A stretch of 64,000 bases of DNA from Aliidongia dinghuensis (GCF_014643535.1 NZ_BMJQ01000004.1:310001-374000); one strand, 5' to 3'; positions 44,955 through 53,987 are shown, numbered from the stretch's first letter. Notes: a model not told the origin generated them from the sequence alone. Made by a program: numbers and translations.

Positions 44955-47368
44955 GGAAACTCGGGTTGTCCCGGTTAGGCCTCTCGCGATCGATCCGGAG
45001 CAAGATGCTTCTGGCCTTCCTCGGCCTGAGCACCATCACTGGCGGGCTCGGCATCTGGGGCGCGAGCGAGATCCGCCGGGTCGGGGTGCTCGGCATCGAG
45101 ACCTATGACCGGCCGCTGATGGCGATCAGCTACGCGCGCGCGGCGAACACGACCTTCGAGCAGCTGAACAATCCGGCGCTTGCCGGCAAGATCACCACGG
45201 CTGACACCGATGGCCCGGGAAAGAGCTTCTTCGACGACCTGGATGCAGCCGAGACGCGCGCCTCGTCGCCCGACGCCGTGGCGGAGGTCCGCCACGTGCG
45301 GGTCCTGGCGAAGGCCTGGCTCGCGCTCAAGAAGGAAGCGAACCCCGACGCCGACGCGCTGCTGCGGCAATCCAACGAGCTCAGGGCCGCCTTCGACACG
45401 CTGATCGAGCAGATGGCCGCCGATGGTCTCGCCAATCGCCAGACGACAAGCGCCGTCGCCGGGCTCGCGCACCAGATGAGCCTCATGCTGACGGCGCTCG
45501 CCGTCGCCATCTCCCTGCTGCTCGCCGTCCTGTTGTCGCGCCGCATCGTGCGGCCGCTGTCCTCGGCGGCTGCCGTGGCCGACCGCATCGCCGGCGGCGA
45601 CTTCGACGCGCGCATTCCCGAAGGCGGCAACGACGAGGCGGGTGCGCTTCTGGGCTCGATGACGGCGATGCAGCAGCGCATCCGCGAGATGGTCGCCAAG
45701 GAGAAGTCGCAGCGGCGCTTCGCCGAGGGGCGCCTGGTCGAGGCGCTCGAATCTTCGACCGAAGCGATGATGCTGCTGAACCGGCACGGCGTCATCCTGG
45801 TGTGCAACAGCCGGGTCGAGGAGCTGCTGGGCCACGCGGGTTCCGGGGTGAAGGACGGCGACATTTTTCTCGAGGCGGTCGTCGGGGGTGACCGGGACCG
45901 GGCGGCCGTGCTCTGCACGCCGGGCGAGCAGCGCCTCGCCGATGGGCGCTGGCTCAAGATCAGCCGTGAGGAGACGGTTGACGGCAATGCCTTCCTGATC
46001 TGGAGCGATATCACCCAGCAGAAGGAGAACGAGCGAAAACTCGAGACGGCGGCCTACGAGGATCCGCTGACCGAGGTCAACAACCGCATCTTCTTCCTGC
46101 AGCGGCTCGACGCCCTGCCGTCCGACGCGCTGCGCGCGGTCGTCGTGGTGAACGTCGACCGCTTCCGCCGTTTCAACAATGCCTACGGCACGCGGATCGC
46201 CGACCGGATCCTGATCGAGATCGCGCGGTTCCTGAAGGGCCTGATCGGGCCGGACGAGATCTGCGCGCGTATCGGTGCCGACGAGTTCGCCCTGCTGCTG
46301 GATGCGGCCGACCCGGCGCGCGTCAGGCGGGCAATCGACACGCTCGCCGCTGCCTTCCCGATGGCGCTTGCGATCGACGAACGGGCGATCCCGGTCCACG
46401 CCAGCGTCGGTTTCGCGCTGAGCGGGCCCGAGGCGGGCACGCCGCAGGAGCTGCTGGCGTCGGCGCGTGCCGCGCACGAGCAGGCGAAGCGCGCCGGTGG
46501 CGGCCGGATCAAATTCTTCGATGCGGCGCTGCGCGAGGAGAGCCGGAGCCGGCTGCGCATCGAGACCGATCTGCCCGACGCGATCCGCAACCGCGACATT
46601 CTGCTCAATTATCAGCCGCTCATCGACCTCAATACGGGACGGCTCAGCGGCTTCGAGGCGCTGGCGCGCTGGATGCATCCCGAGCTGGGCCAGATCCCAC
46701 CGGGCCGGTTCATCCCGATCGCGGAGGAGACGCGGGCCATCCTCGATCTTGGAAAATACGTGCTCGACGCCGCCGCCGCCCAGGCGAAGTGCTGGGTCGA
46801 CCGGGTGCCGCGAACCGATCGCTTCACCGTCGCCGTCAACATGTCGCCGCGGCAGATCGCTGATCCGAACAACGCCCAGGAGATCCTTGAATTTCTTGAT
46901 CGGGATCCGGATGCGGCGCGGCTGCTCAAGATCGAGGTGACCGAGGGTGTGCTGCTCGACGACCCAGTCGGCATGGTCAAGCTGCTCAAGGACTTTAAGA
47001 ACCGCGGGGTCGAGCTGTCGCTCGACGATTTCGGCACGGGCTTTTCGTCGCTGAGCTATCTCCACCGTTTCCCGTTCGACGTGCTGAAGATCGACCGCTC
47101 CTTCGTGATCGAGATCGTCGACAACCCCGACGCGCTGCGCCTGGTGCAGACGATCATCGAGCTCGGGCAGGACCTGGGCCTCGAACTGGTGGCGGAAGGC
47201 GTCGAGACGGCGGAACAGGCGAAGATCCTGCGCGCGCTCGGCTGCGACATCGGCCAAGGCTATTATTTCTCCCGCCCGATCGATCTCGAGACCGCCACCC
47301 TGCTGCTCGACGAAGGACGTGACTGGACGCTTTACGACCAGGACCAACGACGCTTCGCCGCGTCATAA
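44924..47368 (+). CDS. HAMP-PAS-GGDEF-EAL cyclic-di-GMP protein
   Basis: 814 aa; starts possible at TTG 44924, GTG 44951 or later. Membrane sensor: first helix at MLLAFLGLSTITGGLGIWG, periplasmic helical segment, second helix HQMSLMLTALAVAISLLLAVLL, HAMP RRIVRPLSS, and a PAS region (STEAMMLLNRHGVILVCNS). The diguanylate cyclase domain has CARIGADEFALLL in place of GGDEF. The EAL domain is intact (SGFEALARWMHP, VNMSPRQIAD, SLDDFGTGFSSLSYLHRF, DRSFV, ELVAEGVET). Predicted to act mainly as c-di-GMP phosphodiesterase. GADEF may abolish or alter the cyclase function. Confidence 0.9.
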   Translation: MVGRSSDRAVRKLGLSRLGLSRSIRSKMLLAFLGLSTITGGLGIWGASEIRRVGVLGIETYDRPLMAISYARAANTTFEQLNNPALAGKITTADTDGPGKSFFDDLDAAETRASSPDAVAEVRHVRVLAKAWLALKKEANPDADALLRQSNELRAAFDTLIEQMAADGLANRQTTSAVAGLAHQMSLMLTALAVAISLLLAVLLSRRIVRPLSSAAAVADRIAGGDFDARIPEGGNDEAGALLGSMTAMQQRIREMVAKEKSQRRFAEGRLVEALESSTEAMMLLNRHGVILVCNSRVEELLGHAGSGVKDGDIFLEAVVGGDRDRAAVLCTPGEQRLADGRWLKISREETVDGNAFLIWSDITQQKENERKLETAAYEDPLTEVNNRIFFLQRLDALPSDALRAVVVVNVDRFRRFNNAYGTRIADRILIEIARFLKGLIGPDEICARIGADEFALLLDAADPARVRRAIDTLAAAFPMALAIDERAIPVHASVGFALSGPEAGTPQELLASARAAHEQAKRAGGGRIKFFDAALREESRSRLRIETDLPDAIRNRDILLNYQPLIDLNTGRLSGFEALARWMHPELGQIPPGRFIPIAEETRAILDLGKYVLDAAAAQAKCWVDRVPRTDRFTVAVNMSPRQIADPNNAQEILEFLDRDPDAARLLKIEVTEGVLLDDPVGMVKLLKDFKNRGVELSLDDFGTGFSSLSYLHRFPFDVLKIDRSFVIEIVDNPDALRLVQTIIELGQDLGLELVAEGVETAEQAKILRALGCDIGQGYYFSRPIDLETATLLLDEGRDWTLYDQDQRRFAAS

Positions 47369-47428
47369 TCCTCCAGCATTCCGCTGCGGATGCGCTAGCA
47401 TTGCATACCCGTAGTATGGAGGAACAAC

Positions 47429-48295
47429 ATGGACCGGTTCGAACAGCTGGCAATCCCGACGGGCGACGGCGATGCCGTGCATATGCGGCTGTTCCGGCCA
47501 TCGGGCGCTGCCAAAGGCGCTCCTCGGGCGGGCGTGCTGATCGTGCCGGCCATGGGCGTTACCCAGACCTTCTACGCCGCCTTCGCCGAATGGCTGGCGG
47601 GGCAGGGGTTCCTCGTCGCCACTTTCGACTATCGCGGCGTTGGGCTCTCGCGCCGGGGTGGGTTGCGCCGGCTCGACGTCGATATCCTCGACTGGGCCCG
47701 GCTCGACTGCGACGCCGTGACGACTGCGCTCGCCGAGCGGCTCGGCGCGGCACCGCTTTATTGGATCGGCCATAGTCTCGGCGGCCAGATCCTGCCGTTC
47801 GTGCCCGGTCATGAGCGCATCGCCAAGATGGTGACGATCGCGAGCGGCAGCGGCTATTGGCGCGAGAACGCCCTGCCGCTCCGGCGGTTCGCATGGTGGC
47901 TCTGGTACGTCGTGGCACCGGTTGCGACGGCGCTCTGCGGCTATTTCCCGGGACGGCGCCTGCGCAAGGTCGGCGATCTGCCGGCCGGCGTCATGTGGCA
48001 GTGGCGTCGCTGGTGCCTCGATCCCGACTATGCCGCCGGGGCCGAGGGACCGGGCGCGCGGCGCGCCTATGCGGCGCTGGCGCTGCCGATCGTCTCGCTG
48101 TCCTTTTCCGACGACGAGTTCATGTCGGCGCGCAATACCGAGGCGCTCCACGCCTGCTATGCCGGTGCGGCGCGCCGGATGAAGCGCCTCAGCCCGGCGG
48201 AGGTCGGCATGAAGCGGATCGGCCATTTCGGTTTCTTCCGCCGCGACTGCCAGGACCCGCTATGGCGTGACCACCTGCTGCCCGAACTTGCCTGA
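47429..48295 (+). CDS. Alpha/beta hydrolase
   Basis: 288 aa with GGAGGAACAAC before the ATG. Nucleophile elbow GHSLGG in LYWIGHSLGGQILPFV, oxyanion strand VLIVPAMGVTQTFYAAFAEWL, and DYRGVGLSRRGG. The late histidine is in RIGHFGFFRRD. Serine-aminopeptidase-like lipase/esterase of unknown substrate. Monocistronic. Confidence 0.85.
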   Translation: MDRFEQLAIPTGDGDAVHMRLFRPSGAAKGAPRAGVLIVPAMGVTQTFYAAFAEWLAGQGFLVATFDYRGVGLSRRGGLRRLDVDILDWARLDCDAVTTALAERLGAAPLYWIGHSLGGQILPFVPGHERIAKMVTIASGSGYWRENALPLRRFAWWLWYVVAPVATALCGYFPGRRLRKVGDLPAGVMWQWRRWCLDPDYAAGAEGPGARRAYAALALPIVSLSFSDDEFMSARNTEALHACYAGAARRMKRLSPAEVGMKRIGHFGFFRRDCQDPLWRDHLLPELA

Positions 48296-48315
48296 CAATC
48301 AAGCTTGCCGGACAA

Positions 48316-49659
48316 TCAGTCGATGAGGCTCAGGCCTTCGCGCCGCAGCCGGTCGGCGGCGTCGGGGCTGCTCGCGAGTTCGGTCATGCGGACCGCCCAG
48401 TAAAGCTCGAGCATCGCCGCTCCGCGATCGAGGAGCGTGCCGGTGCGGCCACCGACTTTGTCGAACAGGGCCTCGATCCGGCGCCGCACGTCGGCGACGA
48501 GCTTGCCGAGCGTGCCGTCGACCAGGCGGTCGAGCCCGACCCGGCCGGCGAAGGTCTGGCATTTCCGGAGTGCCAGGATGCTGTTCTCGCAGTCGACGAG
48601 TGCCGCGACCGGCGCCTCGGCGCCGAGCGCGACCGCAGTCCGCAATTGTGCCGCCGCATCATCGACCAGACGCGCCACGGCCGCCTCTGCGGTCTTGCGA
48701 GCCTCATGGAGATGCCGGCGCGTGTCCGGGTCGTTCCTCAGCACCCGCTCGGCTGCATCCAGCCCGTGGATCAAGGCGCGCGCGTGATCGGCCATGCCGA
48801 CCAGGTCTTCGCGGCGAACCGTTTCAAGCTGCCGGGCGCGATCGCTCACCTCGCCCACGACGAGGGGCGCCAGGCGATCGAACACCCGGGACCGGTCGGC
48901 CGCCGCGAGCCCGAGCGTCAGGCCCATGAAGCTGTGCAAGAATTCCATGGGCCGGGCCATCCGCACCATGACCGTGAGCACCAGGGCGTAGACCTTGTCC
49001 GGATCGGTGCCGGCGCTTTCTGTGACGATCCGCCGGACCAGCCCCATCTGCGCGTCGCTGAGCGAAGGGATGGGCCGGGCCGGCAGCGCCGCCCTCAAGG
49101 TCTCGACAGCCTCGGCGACCCGGCACAGGGTCTGGATCAGCTTCAGCTCCTCGATAAACCCGGCTTCGGACCCGAGCGCGCGCATCACGGCTACGGGCTC
49201 GGCGGCAAGGGCGGCGAGCGCGTCTGCCGCCCACGGCCAGAGCCGCCGGGCGATGGCCATCTGGCCGACCTCGTCGCCGATCTTGGTTCGGCGGAGCGCG
49301 GCCTCCAGCCGCTTGCGCGGTTCGACGTCGCCCGCCTCGAGCAGGTAGCGCCACAGCGTTGCCGGGAGGCGCCGAGGCAGCAGGCCGGAGCCGGGCGAGA
49401 CGGCGCCGTCGGTCATCAGGTCTTCGAGCGGCCGGTAGAACAGGCGCTGCAGGTTGGGCTTGCGCTGTGGCCGTACCTTCACCAGACGCGGCCGGACGTG
49501 ATCCAGCACCTGCTGAACGCCCGGCACGTGGCGGATCTCTTCGAGCAGCGTGGCGGCCGCGCCGAATTTCTCCTCCGAGATCCGCTCGAGCGGCTGCTTC
49601 AGGCCATCGACGATCGGGAGCGCGTCGCTGGGTGCCTGCTCCGTCGCGCGGTCGGTCAT
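48316..49659 (-). CDS. Unknown 447-aa helical protein coupled to PEP-CTERM gene
   Basis: 447 aa. Predominantly helical with many Ala/Arg/Leu, no membrane segment and no signal. Residues near 60-85 (RPRLVKVRPQRKPNLQRLFYRPLEDL) and a later SFMGLTLGLAAADRSRVFDRLAPLVVGEV look conserved in style but match no family I know. The start overlaps the stop of the PEP-CTERM gene as ATGA, so the two proteins are translated together. Cytosolic role unknown. Confidence 0.7.
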   Translation of the reverse strand: MTDRATEQAPSDALPIVDGLKQPLERISEEKFGAAATLLEEIRHVPGVQQVLDHVRPRLVKVRPQRKPNLQRLFYRPLEDLMTDGAVSPGSGLLPRRLPATLWRYLLEAGDVEPRKRLEAALRRTKIGDEVGQMAIARRLWPWAADALAALAAEPVAVMRALGSEAGFIEELKLIQTLCRVAEAVETLRAALPARPIPSLSDAQMGLVRRIVTESAGTDPDKVYALVLTVMVRMARPMEFLHSFMGLTLGLAAADRSRVFDRLAPLVVGEVSDRARQLETVRREDLVGMADHARALIHGLDAAERVLRNDPDTRRHLHEARKTAEAAVARLVDDAAAQLRTAVALGAEAPVAALVDCENSILALRKCQTFAGRVGLDRLVDGTLGKLVADVRRRIEALFDKVGGRTGTLLDRGAAMLELYWAVRMTELASSPDAADRLRREGLSLID

Positions 49660-50291
49660 GCCTCGGCTCCAGCCCCCTTGCAGGCACGCCGGCGCCAGGC
49701 GAGGAGGCCGGCAAGACCGAGCAGCCCCATGCCGAAGACGGCGAGCGAGCGGGGCTCCGGCAAGGTGGTAGCCGCCTGCTGCGTGATGATCTGGCTGAAG
49801 TTGAAGCTGGCGAGGACGTCGCCGGTCACGACCCCGCCCGTAGAATGGAGCGTGCCGAGACTGAGGCCGGTGACGGTCAGGGATTCAGTGCCGAGCGAGA
49901 AGGTGAGGGGTGCCGCGGTGCCAACGACCAGGGAATCCGTGGTCTTGTTGCTGGACCAGGACCACGGCAGGAGGATGCCCTCGGTCTGCCCGCCGACCGT
50001 GAGGTTGAAGCCGGTGGTGAAGCCCGACGGCGTCTGCGCACAGGTAACGCAGTGCGGGCCCACGGTGAAGGTGTAGGTGCCAAGTTCGACTGAGTCGAGA
50101 TGGGGCGTCGCGTTCGGGTTGACCTTGCCCGAGGTACCGGCGATGACAAACGAATCATAGATCGAACTGTATTCGGCGCCGATGCCGCTGATCGCGAAGC
50201 TGCTTGTCGAATAATCGATGTTGCCGGCCCGAGCGGTATTTGTGAAAGCGACAAACACTCCCGCCAGGGCGAGCAGTCGAACAATTTTCAT
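49656..50291 (-). CDS. PEP-CTERM sorting-domain exported protein
   Basis: 211 aa. Signal peptide to about residue 23 (LLALAGVFVAFTNTARA). The body is beta-rich with Ser/Thr repeats. The C-terminus has LPEP followed by a hydrophobic helix (AVFGMGLLGLAGLLAW) and RRRA, the PEP-CTERM signal read by exosortase. Such proteins are surface or matrix parts. No exosortase lies in the window. Promoter region upstream is AT-rich. Confidence 0.85.
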   Translation of the reverse strand: MKIVRLLALAGVFVAFTNTARAGNIDYSTSSFAISGIGAEYSSIYDSFVIAGTSGKVNPNATPHLDSVELGTYTFTVGPHCVTCAQTPSGFTTGFNLTVGGQTEGILLPWSWSSNKTTDSLVVGTAAPLTFSLGTESLTVTGLSLGTLHSTGGVVTGDVLASFNFSQIITQQAATTLPEPRSLAVFGMGLLGLAGLLAWRRRACKGAGAEA

Positions 50292-50461
50292 GGCGCACTA
50301 TCCTCGGGCCAGAAACAAGATTGAATATGAGATAAATCGCCACCAATGAAGCATCGGTTAAATAAGATGCGGACGCGTCGTCGACCGCCGAATATTGGCG
50401 GGAAGATGAGAGTATACTTTCAAATTTATTTAAAATGGACCGCGACGCGGGGCGGTGCGCC
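50292..50461. other. AT-rich intergenic island
   Basis: 170 bp between the PEP-CTERM start and the AraC stop, clearly AT-rich against its GC-rich surroundings (for example around 50330-50445). It must hold the PEP-CTERM promoter. No repeat or RNA recognised. Confidence 0.5.
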
Positions 50462-51439
50462 TCAGGCGATACGCCGGCGCCGCCAGTTGGCCGGGCTCAT
50501 CCGTACGATGGATGAAAATGCACGGGTGAAATGGCTCTGGTCCGAGAAGCCGCAGGCGAGCGCGATGTCGGACAGCGGCGCGTTGGTCTCGATCATCCGG
50601 ACCTTCGCATTCTCGATGCGCCGTCGCATGAGCCACTGGTACGGCGTCACGCCGCAAGTCTGCTTGAAGGCACGGGCGAAATGGCTGCGCGACAGGTCGC
50701 ACTCTGCGGCGAGGTCGGCGATGGACACGCTGCCGTCGAGACGCGCTTCGATGAACTCCTTGACCCGGCGCTCTTGCCAGGAGGCGAGTCCGCCGCGGAC
50801 CACGGCCGGGCTCTGGCGCATGCCGCCGTAGGTATGGGCGATGTGCGCCTGCAGCGCCAGCATGACATGGTCAATGAAGAAGGTCTCGACGGTCCCGGGC
50901 TGCATCAACGCCGGTTCGAGCAGCCGCGCCAGGTCGACCAGGATCGGGTCGCGCGCGCCGCGCGGCCAGGTGAGCGTCTCGATGCGCCGCGCACCGTTCT
51001 CCGCCGACATCTGGTCGAGTGCGTCGCGTGGGACATAGATCTGCAGGCAATCGAACGAGCAACTGATATGAGCACTGGGCCGGCTCTCGAGATCGACGAT
51101 GCTGACAGAGCCCTGCCGGTAGCCGTCGCTATGGACGAGGCGCCTGCCCAGCCAGAGCCGGTGGACGAGCAGATCCTGCAGGGCGAAGCCGATGCTGAAC
51201 GCCGGCTCGGGCTCGAAACTGCCGGTCGTGAGGTCGATGGGCTCGGCGCATTGCAACCGGGTCACGGCGATGCGGGCGTGGTGCATCCTGGTCGCAACCA
51301 GCGTCGGCGTCCGCTTCAGGCCGAACGCATTGCCGAACCGTTCGCCATAGGCACCCTGTTCCGGCAAGGGCCTGATTTCGGTCTGTGATTTCGCCGATAC
51401 CGCCGCCACTCGTTCCACCGCCCGCGTCCGATGAGACAT
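50462..51439 (-). CDS. AraC-family transcriptional regulator
   Basis: 325 aa. N-terminal cupin-like ligand region, then two helix-turn-helix units: SIADLAAECDLSRSHFARAFKQTCGVTPYQWLMRRR and ALACGFSDQSHFTRAFSSIVRMSPANWRR, the standard AraC/XylS arrangement. Effector unknown. It is on the same strand as, and upstream of, the PEP-CTERM gene (171 nt away) and could control it. Confidence 0.9.
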   Translation of the reverse strand: MSHRTRAVERVAAVSAKSQTEIRPLPEQGAYGERFGNAFGLKRTPTLVATRMHHARIAVTRLQCAEPIDLTTGSFEPEPAFSIGFALQDLLVHRLWLGRRLVHSDGYRQGSVSIVDLESRPSAHISCSFDCLQIYVPRDALDQMSAENGARRIETLTWPRGARDPILVDLARLLEPALMQPGTVETFFIDHVMLALQAHIAHTYGGMRQSPAVVRGGLASWQERRVKEFIEARLDGSVSIADLAAECDLSRSHFARAFKQTCGVTPYQWLMRRRIENAKVRMIETNAPLSDIALACGFSDQSHFTRAFSSIVRMSPANWRRRRIA

Positions 51440-51737
51440 CGACGCTGACGGTAGCAGACGGGCGTGGCGGAAGTTTTGCGTGTTTCGACGAAAAATTGCG
51501 CCGGGTGATCCGGGCTATTGCAGCAGGTTATTGATGAGCACGACCGCATAGATCTTCGCAACGGCGCTGGGAGTGGGAGCCGTCCACCCCATCTGGCCGA
51601 TATTTTCCCGCCATCCCCGCGCAGGCGGGGGGATGGCGGTGGAAGATCGGGTATTGGCTCGCGTGTCCCTTGCCCAAGCAGAACCGGCATCAAGCCGAGC
51701 CCGCTAGCAGCTTTCCGCTCGCGCCGCTTTCCCTAAA
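51440..51737. other. Intergenic region, no feature found
   Basis: 298 bp between the AraC start and the next convergent-side gene. It includes a run of GGCGGGGGGAT-type sequence near 51620 but no supported gene or hairpin. Confidence 0.45.
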
Positions 51738-52001
51738 CTATTGCGGGCCGAAGATCGTGTTGATGATCGAGCCGGTCACCTCCGGCACCTGCTGCTCGAG
51801 CGCAATGCGCAGGTGCAGTTCCATGCGTTCGCGCAGGTCCGCATCACCGATCAGGTCGACGATCCCACCGATGGCGATCGTCAGGCCGGCGATCATGGCG
51901 CTCTGCCGGTCGACCAGGTTGGCGAGTTCGGTCAGCGCCTGCTGCTGGGCTTCCAGCGCTTCCGCCATCGACGTGTCGTAATAATGGTTACGCTGCGCCA
52001 T
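51738..52001 (-). CDS. Small hypothetical protein
   Basis: 87 aa from ATG 52001 (MAQRNHYYDT); a longer start at 52097 is possible, neither has a clear ribosome site. Helical: ALEAQQQALTELANLVDRQSAMIAGLTIAIGGIVDLIGDAD, amphipathic with one mildly hydrophobic stretch. No family known. Confidence 0.45.
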   Translation of the reverse strand: MAQRNHYYDTSMAEALEAQQQALTELANLVDRQSAMIAGLTIAIGGIVDLIGDADLRERMELHLRIALEQQVPEVTGSIINTIFGPQ

Positions 52002-52270
52002 TCTTTGTCGCGCTCGCTCATCGTTGGATGGTTCGGCGTTCTTCGAGCCGTTGATGTTATTTTTGTTGTGTAGCACGGCCCATATCGCCGATGCCATCCG
52101 TCATTCGGACCAGACGCGGTCGAACCGGTCTTATTTAAATAAAATCAAAATAAATGGCGACAAGCTCAAAAAAATCGATGACGCAACTGCGAAATGGCCT
52201 CGGAGACCCGGCACGACGGATCGCTAAGGAGCGATCGTGCCGGATGCCCGAGGCGGAAGGTGCGCACCGC
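52002..52270. other. AT-rich intergenic region, no gene found
   Basis: 269 bp holding an AT-rich block (about 52130-52180, TTTAAATAAAATC then AAAATAAATGG). It lies past the sigma factor stop. Nothing further supported. Confidence 0.4.
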
Positions 52271-53014
52271 TCATAAAGCCCCCAGGTGTGGCGGCCGATT
52301 GGTGCTGGTGAAGACGCCGCTCTGCAATGTCGCCTGCCGCCGCCCGGCGGGGCGGGCGAGGGGAGGACGCTTGGGCGACCCGTCACAGGGCGATGCCGTC
52401 TCCGTTCCGTTGACGGCCATCCGCAGCCGCTCCCGGGCGCGTGCCAGGTGACAGCGCACGGCGGCGACCGAGATGCCCAGGCTTTCGGCGACCGCCTGAT
52501 AGGACTTGCCCTCGACGCCGACGAGCAGGATCGTCTCGCGCTGGTGCTGGCTGAGACGCGCGAGCGCCGACTGCACGTCACGAACTATAAGCCGCGTCTC
52601 GCTCTTGTCCGGCGTCTGCACGGGGCCGCTCCGTTCCATTTCCGCGACCGCGTCGGCTTCGCGACGGCCGCGGCTCCAGTTTGCCCGGAACTGGTTGCGC
52701 ATCACGGTGAAGGCCCAGGCCTGGAAGTTCGAGCCGGGCTGCCAGGCATGGGCGTTCGCCAGCATGCGGACGATGGTCTGCTGGACCAGGTCCTCGGCAT
52801 CCTCCGCCTTGCGATGCCAGCGCCGCGCGACCCTCTCGAGGAACGGCATTTCGTCGACGATGAGGGTCGAGAGCAGCGATCGTACCGGATCCGCGGACAT
52901 TTCCTCGCCGGAGTCCCCAGAGGCACTATTCAAAAAGACGCTATCCAAGTCCGCTTGCTCTACGGCGGCGGTAGACTGGCCCACGCCGCTGGCCACCTCG
53001 AATTGGACTTGCAT
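52271..53014 (-). CDS. ECF-type RNA polymerase sigma factor
   Basis: 247 aa from ATG 53014 with GGAGGG five nt upstream; ATG 52900 is an inner alternative. Region 2: LIVDEMPFLERVARRW, AEDLVQQTIVRMLANAHAW and FQAWAFTVMRNQFRANW. Region 4: RLSQHQRETILLVGVEGKSYQAVAESLGISVAAVRCHLARARERLRM. The wording is close to EcfG-like sigma factors of alphaproteobacteria, but PhyR/NepR are not adjacent. Proline-rich tail of about 45 residues. Divergent from the Tad pilus locus, which it might control. Confidence 0.88.
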   Translation of the reverse strand: MQVQFEVASGVGQSTAAVEQADLDSVFLNSASGDSGEEMSADPVRSLLSTLIVDEMPFLERVARRWHRKAEDAEDLVQQTIVRMLANAHAWQPGSNFQAWAFTVMRNQFRANWSRGRREADAVAEMERSGPVQTPDKSETRLIVRDVQSALARLSQHQRETILLVGVEGKSYQAVAESLGISVAAVRCHLARARERLRMAVNGTETASPCDGSPKRPPLARPAGRRQATLQSGVFTSTNRPPHLGAL

Positions 53015-53509
53015 GAAGCCCTCCAGGCGTCCTTCCCCGTCGCGCGGGGTGTCGCGGACGCTCAGCAGTTGGTTGTTTGGCCGTTGAGTAGCCGCAAGTA
53101 AGATCGCAGAAAAGTCATGAACAGAAAACTAAAATTTGTCACAAATGGTTACACTGTCAGAAAATCTTACACTATCGCCAGTATGCAAACAAAGTAGTGC
53201 CAATTCAGGATCGCGCCGACTGTATATCGATCGCATCTATGCGTGTAATCGGACTACAAGCGTATGTTGGCGGTGACGAATTCTGGGTGTATTCAGCGCA
53301 ATTGCCGGTTGGGTAAAATTTCCCTGAGATTATCCTAAAATTTTAGGATTGATCCTGGTGTGGGTCGGCAGGTGCCAGCCCGCCTCGTCAAACCGCATTC
53401 AAGCCTGCAGGCCCGTTCGGTGAGGCGAGCCCTGGAAGAATAATCCTTCCGGAAACCTTGGGGTTTGGCCCCGTCTGCCACGAGGCAGCCTTTGATTTGG
53501 AGAAATAGG
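53015..53509. promoter_or_regulatory. Regulatory region between sigma factor and flp
   Basis: 495 bp, AT-rich, no gene. Holds a 13-bp palindrome ATTTGT-C-ACAAAT (53134-53146), TTACACT direct repeats at 53149-53155 and 53167-53173, and an 18-bp perfect palindrome ATCCTAAAATTTTAGGAT (53332-53349). These are candidate operators for the divergent sigma factor and pilin promoters. Confidence 0.55.
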
Positions 53510-53698
53510 ATGCTGAAGCTTGTGACTCGCCTCATGAAGGATGATGCCGGTGCGACGGCTCTCGAGTATGGCCTCATCGCCGGCCTGATTTCCCTCGCGG
53601 TCGTGACGGGCGCCACGGCGGCCGGCACTGCCGTCAACACCATCTTCACGGCCATCGGCACGAGGCTCGCCACTGCGGCGACGGCGGTTTCTGCCTAA
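53510..53698 (+). CDS. flp: Flp-type pilin 1
   Basis: 62 aa from ATG 53510 with GGAGAAATAGG upstream. Type IVb prepilin: short leader then G|ATALEYGLIAG, with Glu5-Tyr6 after the cleavage site and a hydrophobic helix. It is the pilus subunit. Followed by a strong hairpin, then a near-copy. Confidence 0.93.
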   Translation: MLKLVTRLMKDDAGATALEYGLIAGLISLAVVTGATAAGTAVNTIFTAIGTRLATAATAVSA

Positions 53699-53708
53699 CT
53701 GGCCGATC

Positions 53709-53761
53709 ACGAAAGACGAAGTGGTGAGGCGGATAAGACGCCGAAGCGCTTCGTCTTTCGT
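53709..53761 (+). other. Hairpin after flp1
   Basis: Perfect 13-bp arms ACGAAAGACGAAG (53709-53721) and CTTCGTCTTTCGT (53749-53761) with a 27-nt loop, starting 10 nt after the pilin stop. Probably an RNA stabiliser or partial terminator that raises pilin level over downstream genes. Confidence 0.65.
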
Positions 53762-53796
53762 TCCCGAAGAAGAACCCACAACCGATGAGGCAGAAC

Positions 53797-53982
53797 ATGT
53801 CGACCATCGTGTTTTTTTTCCGGGACGATTCCGGTGCGACAGCTTTGGAGTATGGCCTCATTGCCGGCCTTATCTCCCTCGCCATCGTAACGGGCGCCAC
53901 GGCGGCCGGGACAGCCGTGAACAACATCTTCACAGCCGTCGGCACGGCACTCGCCAACGCAGCGGCGGGGATCGCGGCCTGA
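53797..53982 (+). CDS. flp: Flp-type pilin 2
   Basis: 61 aa from ATG 53797 with GAGG 7 nt upstream; ATG 53785 is four codons earlier. Core ATALEYGLIAGLISLA and TAAGTAVN match pilin 1 closely; the leader (STIVFFFRDDSG) differs. Recent duplicate. Followed by another hairpin and T-rich stretch. Confidence 0.92.
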   Translation: MSTIVFFFRDDSGATALEYGLIAGLISLAIVTGATAAGTAVNNIFTAVGTALANAAAGIAA

Positions 53983-53987
53983 TGAAC

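Noticed and set aside
44975-47347. 790-codon open frame on the minus strand
   Set aside because: Antisense shadow of the GGDEF-EAL gene, with composition typical of such shadows.
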